Below are positions 59,216-64,000 of a DNA stretch of 64,000 nucleotides, piece by piece. The position numbers and the translations under genes are program-made. The stretch is from Prolixibacteraceae bacterium. GTDB taxonomy: Bacteria > Bacteroidota > Bacteroidia > Bacteroidales > Prolixibacteraceae. Location of the stretch: contig JAUWAB010000010.1 of the NCBI GenBank assembly GCA_030602265.1, forward strand, positions 20,065-84,064. The letters run 5' to 3'. Position 1 is the first letter of the stretch. Each line of letters opens with the position of its first letter. A model generated the notes under the pieces. That model was given only the letters and a program-made list of their open reading frames with translations, ran no database searches and was not told the origin of the DNA.

Positions 59216-60361
59216 ATGGGAAAAAAGCAATTTGTAAATCCATTTCCGGTGACAACCTATCTCGGCCCTGATTACTTCTGCGACCGGTCAGACGAGACGT
59301 CTCAAATGATCAGCAATATCAGAAACGGAAGTTCGACAACTGTCATCGCACTCAGACGTATTGGTAAAACCGGACTTATTCACCATTTGTTAGGAAAGCT
59401 TCCGCCAGAATGGAAAGGTATTTACATAGATATTCTTGAAACAGAAACCCTGAACCAATTTCTAAACTTGCTTGCAACATCTATAATAACCACTATTCCG
59501 GAAAAAAGCAGTTTAGGCCGTCGCTTCTGGAGCCTGTTGAAGTCGCTGAGACCTGTTATTAGCTATGATGCGCTCACCGGCTCCCCCCAGGCTTCATTCG
59601 ACATTAAAACACACGAGGTCGAGAATAACATCCAGGCCATTCTTCAGTTTCTGGAGAATCAAAAGTTTAAAATCGTTATAGCCATCGATGAGTTTCAGCA
59701 AATAACCCGTTATCCGGAGAAAAACACTGATGCCTGGCTCAGATCAAGGATTCAGCAATTAAAGAACGTGGTCTTCATATTCTCCGGCAGTCAGCAGCAT
59801 CTTATGACCGAGTTGTTCGCTTCGCCGCAGCGGCCTTTTTTCAGAAGTACATTAATTATGAAACTTGAAAAATTGAACCAGGTAGTTTACCGTGACTTTA
59901 TTGTTTCCACTTTTAAAAGGCACAAGAAGATTATCGCTCCGGAGACAGCACAGGAAATGATTGAGTGGACCAACACACACACTTACTATGTACAGCAATT
60001 ATGTAACCGGGTGTTCGCGTCAACAATAAAGGAAGTCACGCCGGAGCTATGGAAACATCAGGCACTCCTGTTACTGAAAGAACAGCAGCCGGTTTTTTTC
60101 ACCCTGCGGAATATGCTTACGAATCCTCAATGGCAAATGCTTAAAGCCATTGCACATGAAAAAATAGTTTATCAGCCAACCGCAAAAGGTTTTTTAACCA
60201 AGTATCATTTGGGGACATCGGCAACTGCTTTGCGCTCGCTAAAAACGTTAACTGGCTATGAGCTTGTAATCAAAGACTTCGACGCTCAAGGAGTTTCGTT
60301 TTACAGTGTTTATGATGTCTTTTTACAACGTTGGGCTGAACTTTCAACACAACAGACATAA
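59216..60361 (+). CDS. ATP-binding protein (ATPase_2/COG1672-like AAA ATPase) inserted between cas4 and cas1
   Basis: TTVIALRRIGKTGLIHHLLG P-loop, KIVIAIDEFQQITRYPE Walker B, VFIFSGSQQHLMTELF sensor, C-terminal winged-helix-like region; stop 3 nt before cas1. Confidence 0.85.
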   Translation: MGKKQFVNPFPVTTYLGPDYFCDRSDETSQMISNIRNGSSTTVIALRRIGKTGLIHHLLGKLPPEWKGIYIDILETETLNQFLNLLATSIITTIPEKSSLGRRFWSLLKSLRPVISYDALTGSPQASFDIKTHEVENNIQAILQFLENQKFKIVIAIDEFQQITRYPEKNTDAWLRSRIQQLKNVVFIFSGSQQHLMTELFASPQRPFFRSTLIMKLEKLNQVVYRDFIVSTFKRHKKIIAPETAQEMIEWTNTHTYYVQQLCNRVFASTIKEVTPELWKHQALLLLKEQQPVFFTLRNMLTNPQWQMLKAIAHEKIVYQPTAKGFLTKYHLGTSATALRSLKTLTGYELVIKDFDAQGVSFYSVYDVFLQRWAELSTQQT

Positions 60362-60364
60362 CCA

Positions 60365-61369
60365 ATGAAGAAAACCTATTACCTGCTCAATCCCGGGCGC
60401 TTGCAACGGAAAGACAATACCTTAAAATTTACACCTTTCGACGAAGAGGGAAAGGAGGAAAAGCCACGTTTCCTGCCGGTTGAAAATGTAGGTGAGTTGT
60501 ATTGTTTCGGGGCTCTTGATGCCAATTCGGCGTTGTATAATTTTCTGGGACAAGAACAGATACCGGTCCATTTTTTTGATTACTACGAAAACTACACCGG
60601 ATCATTTATGCCCCGGGAATCGTTGATCTCAGGAAAAATGCTGATAGCCCAGGTCAAGTTCCAGCAAAACATGAGAAAACGGATAGATTTGGCCCAACGC
60701 ATACTTGAAGGGGCAAGCCATAATATGCTGAAAAACCTGAAGTATTATAACAGCCGGGGGAAAGACCTCATGCCTCTGATTGAAACTATTGAAGATCTGG
60801 AAAAGAAAATTCCGCTGACGAAATCAATTCCGGAGTTAATGGGGATCGAAGGGAATATCCGGAAAAATTATTACGACGCTTTCAATCTCATTATAAATGA
60901 CTTTACCATGGGCAGGCGTAGTTATCAGCCGCCACTCAGTGAAATTAATGCGCTTATCTCGTTTGGGAACATGATGTGTTACAGTCAGTGTTTGAAAGCC
61001 ATTCACCAAACCCAACTCCATCCGGCCATCAGCTTCCTTCACGAGCCAGGCGAGCGCAGGTTTTCTTTTTCGCTGGATGTAGCCGAAATATTTAAACCAC
61101 TTCTGGTTGACCGGACCATATTTAAGGTAACCAATAAGAAAATGATCCAGCTGCATCATTTTGAAGAAAACCTGAACCGGATAATTCTTAAATCCAATGG
61201 CAGGAAAACATTTATTGAGGCGTTTGAAGAACGGTTGAACGAAACCATCGCGCACCGGACGCTTAACCGCTCCGTCAGTTACAAGCATCTGATCAAGCTG
61301 GAGTGTTACAAAATCCAGAAGCATTTATTGGAAATTGAAGAATACAAACCGTTTAAAATGTGGTGGTGA
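60365..61369 (+). CDS. cas1: CRISPR-associated endonuclease Cas1 (I-B-like)
   Basis: [81 protein letters not shown]. Confidence 0.96.
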   Translation: MKKTYYLLNPGRLQRKDNTLKFTPFDEEGKEEKPRFLPVENVGELYCFGALDANSALYNFLGQEQIPVHFFDYYENYTGSFMPRESLISGKMLIAQVKFQQNMRKRIDLAQRILEGASHNMLKNLKYYNSRGKDLMPLIETIEDLEKKIPLTKSIPELMGIEGNIRKNYYDAFNLIINDFTMGRRSYQPPLSEINALISFGNMMCYSQCLKAIHQTQLHPAISFLHEPGERRFSFSLDVAEIFKPLLVDRTIFKVTNKKMIQLHHFEENLNRIILKSNGRKTFIEAFEERLNETIAHRTLNRSVSYKHLIKLECYKIQKHLLEIEEYKPFKMWW

Positions 61370-61632
61370 TGTACATAATCGCGATGTATGACGTAGGCGA
61401 AAAACGGGTAGGCAAAATGCTCAGGCTCTTCAGGAGGTATCTGAACTGGATACAGAATTCAGTATTTGAAGGAGAAATCAGCGAGGCTAAACTTTTGGAA
61501 CTCAAATATAAGTCACTTGAGATAATGGATGCTGAAACCGATAGTCTGATTATTTTCAAAACGAGGCAGGAGAAATGGCTCGACAAGGAAATTGTTGGCA
61601 AAGAAAGGCAAACGCTCGATACATTTTTGTAG
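61369..61632 (+). CDS. cas2: CRISPR-associated endonuclease Cas2
   Basis: [47 protein letters not shown] overlap with cas1 stop. Confidence 0.96.
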   Translation: MYIIAMYDVGEKRVGKMLRLFRRYLNWIQNSVFEGEISEAKLLELKYKSLEIMDAETDSLIIFKTRQEKWLDKEIVGKERQTLDTFL

Positions 61633-61856
61633 CCGGGTCGTCGAACCGCAGCGAAATCAGGATTTGAGAGTAACTACAGGTTATAATTCTTACATAAAAG
61701 TTCTTTGACATACTGAAATTCAACTACATAACTCAAGTTGTCGATAGTCAGGCAAAAATGCGTTCAATTCAATCGACAACTTTTCAGCAAAAAATTCCTA
61801 CTTTTGAGAAAGCTAACCATCTTATGGTCAGCTTATTTTTTTAAGTCGTCGAACGA
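61633..61856 (+). promoter_or_regulatory. CRISPR leader
   Basis: AT-rich region between cas2 and repeat 1; Bacteroidetes -7-like TActTTTG at 61799-61806; repeats end in ATTGAAAC on the plus strand, placing the leader on the left. Confidence 0.75.
61810..61841 (+). terminator. terminator-like hairpin with T tract inside the leader
   Basis: aagct-a-accat ctt atggt-c-agctt followed by attttttt. Confidence 0.55.
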
Positions 61857-63963
61857 CTATCAATCGTACCAGCGTGGAATTGAAACATTTCAATGCGTAT
61901 CCATGTGCTGTTTGCAGATGGCCTATCAATCGTACCAGCGTGGAATTGAAACTAGATGCATCCGGTTTGTTCAGGTAACGTTCATGCCTATCAATCGTAC
62001 CAGCGTGGAATTGAAACCTTTCATGTTTCACTGTCATGACATTATCCCAACATTCTATCAATCGTACCAGCGTGGAATTGAAACATAGTCGGCGGGTACT
62101 TCTGTTGCGCCCTGAGTGCTATCAATCGTACCAGCGTGGAATTGAAACATGATAATATGGAATGCACAGATGTGTGTTATGACCTATCAATCGTACCAGC
62201 GTGGAATTGAAACGGGCGACGTGGGCCTGGGGATCGAGTTCCCGGTAACTATCAATCGTACCAGCGTGGAATTGAAACATGCCTGCAAGTTCACCGCCAT
62301 GAAATATTCCCACTATCAATCGTACCAGCGTGGAATTGAAACTGTAACGAAAGCCGCGCACCAGGCATACCCTTCAGCTATCAATCGTACCAGCGTGGAA
62401 TTGAAACATCTGGCGACCAGGCCGATTCCGGGTTGGGAATATTCTATCAATCGTACCAGCGTGGAATTGAAACCGGTTAAGCCGGTGCCATCGTTGTAAC
62501 AGATCGTACTATCAATCGTACCAGCGTGGAATTGAAACGCAGTATCGACTGATAAAATTGCTTGGAGAGTGGGACTATCAATCGTACCAGCGTGGAATTG
62601 AAACGATAAACATTTACGCAGATTGTTCGATTCTTTCCCCTATCAATCGTACCAGCGTGGAATTGAAACCCGAGATCCTGGCCGATCTGGTGGCCACCCT
62701 CAACTATCAATCGTACCAGCGTGGAATTGAAACAGCAGACTTATAAGAATATCCAGTCATCGATCAACTATCAATCGTACCAGCGTGGAATTGAAACCGA
62801 AAGCGATGATGTACTCTGTTAATCCACGCCACTATCAATCGTACCAGCGTGGAATTGAAACAGAAAAGTTTGATGCACAAGGTGATACCGTATTAAACTA
62901 TCAATCGTACCAGCGTGGAATTGAAACTTGAACCAGAGAATTCTTTTTTTGCTGGGGTTTACTATCAATCGTACCAGCGTGGAATTGAAACTTGAACCCG
63001 CTGGCTGTTGCGAAAGCTGCTGCTAACTATCAATCGTACCAGCGTGGAATTGAAACTTACTACAATCGACATATCATTACTTCCCTACTGCTATCAATCG
63101 TACCAGCGTGGAATTGAAACTTATGAAGCTGATGGCATCTCCGCCTTTGCCGCATCTATCAATCGTACCAGCGTGGAATTGAAACTCGATCCATTGATCC
63201 AGGTGCGGAGCGGTGCCGGCTATCAATCGTACCAGCGTGGAATTGAAACTGAGGACGTCGGGAATTTGACCGGGTGGCGGAATTCTATCAATCGTACCAG
63301 CGTGGAATTGAAACAAAAGCAGGCTGCTGTCATACCGTTCTGGGCGCTCTATCAATCGTACCAGCGTGGAATTGAAACCCAGGCACCTCTATATATTATA
63401 TTACCTGGATCCCTATCAATCGTACCAGCGTGGAATTGAAACTCGATCCATTGATCCAGGTGCGGAGCGGTGCCGGGCTATCAATCGTACCAGCGTGGAA
63501 TTGAAACCCCTGGGGGCGACGTATGTACTGAAGGATCATAACTATCAATCGTACCAGCGTGGAATTGAAACATATTTCACATCGAGGGAATGAATGCGAA
63601 AAGGCTCTATCAATCGTACCAGCGTGGAATTGAAACATGACGCTATGATTCTGATATCCCAGGGACTTGGCTATCAATCGTACCAGCGTGGAATTGAAAC
63701 ATATACACTCGATAGAACCTGATTCTGTTTTGGATCTATCAATCGTACCAGCGTGGAATTGAAACTATCGATGAATATCGTAACGATATCGAGATGGAAA
63801 ACTATCAATCGTACCAGCGTGGAATTGAAACTTGTAACCGATCCCGACCCGGTTATAGTCGTAAATGCTATCAATCGTACCAGCGTGGAATTGAAACAAT
63901 TTATCAGTCATTTTATTAACCGAAAAACTTGCTCTATCAATCGTACCAGCGTGGAATTGAAAC
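61857..63963 (+). CRISPR. CRISPR array, 33 repeats of ctatcaatcgtaccagcgtggaattgaaac (30 bp), 32 complete spacers of 34-37 bp, open at right edge
   Basis: Repeats read by eye as identical, starting at 61857, 61923, 61988, 62055, 62119 ... 63868, 63934; the final 37 nt (63964-64000) are spacer plus what may be the first base of the next repeat. Confidence 0.99.
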
Positions 63964-64000
63964 TTAGGCACTATTGTTTTAGATGACCTTTGGAACGCTC

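Noticed and set aside
60836-61324. 162-aa minus-strand ORF
   Set aside because: Antisense shadow of cas1.
61857-63963. Type III CRISPR based on repeat ending ATTGAAAC
   Set aside because: No cas10/csm/cmr genes in the window; Cas3 and the Cas8-like/Cas7/Cas5 set indicate type I.
61738-63986. Multiple ORFs in the track with repeated YQSYQRGIET / NRTSVELK / FNSTLVRLI peptides on both strands
   Set aside because: They are translations of the CRISPR repeat through spacers, not proteins.

Overview
Bacteroidetes-type chromosomal segment: SusC/TonB receptors, Bacteroidetes-style sigma factor, DUF5606 and TAnnTTTG-like promoter. Coordinates 1-49 kb are mostly ordinary chromosome: nifJ/PFOR (truncated at the left edge), rho, rpoD, rpe, ECF sigma, TonB receptor, OmpA-TSP3, RRM protein, kefF/kefC-like pair, an orphan SusC, a LacI-regulated nucleoside/N-glycoside catabolic cluster (two nucleoside hydrolase-like proteins, ADP-ribosylglycohydrolase, ribokinase, sugar transporter), a large double-FAD oxidoreductase, corA, pabB/pabC, an RND efflux operon and a sulfatase. 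From about 49.3 kb the window becomes accessory: a gluconolactonase-like gene remnant, a DUF3800 protein, an RHH-like protein and a WYL regulator. These lead into a complete, atypical type I CRISPR-Cas locus: cas6-cas5-cas3-cas8-like-cas7-cas4-[AAA ATPase]-cas1-cas2-leader-array. The array has 33 identical 30-bp repeats in the window and probably continues beyond 64000. Most notable points: (i) an ATP-binding protein inserted between cas4 and cas1, with its own palindromic upstream region and only 3 nt separating it from cas1; (ii) an I-C-like (PGING-like) effector gene order combined with a Cas6 and an I-B-like adaptation module; (iii) a hairpin and base-composition change at the interference/adaptation junction; (iv) a structured leader with a promoter-like motif and a terminator-like hairpin just before repeat 1; (v) the same spacer present twice with a 1-nt length difference. 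All family calls are from reading translations; no database search was run.
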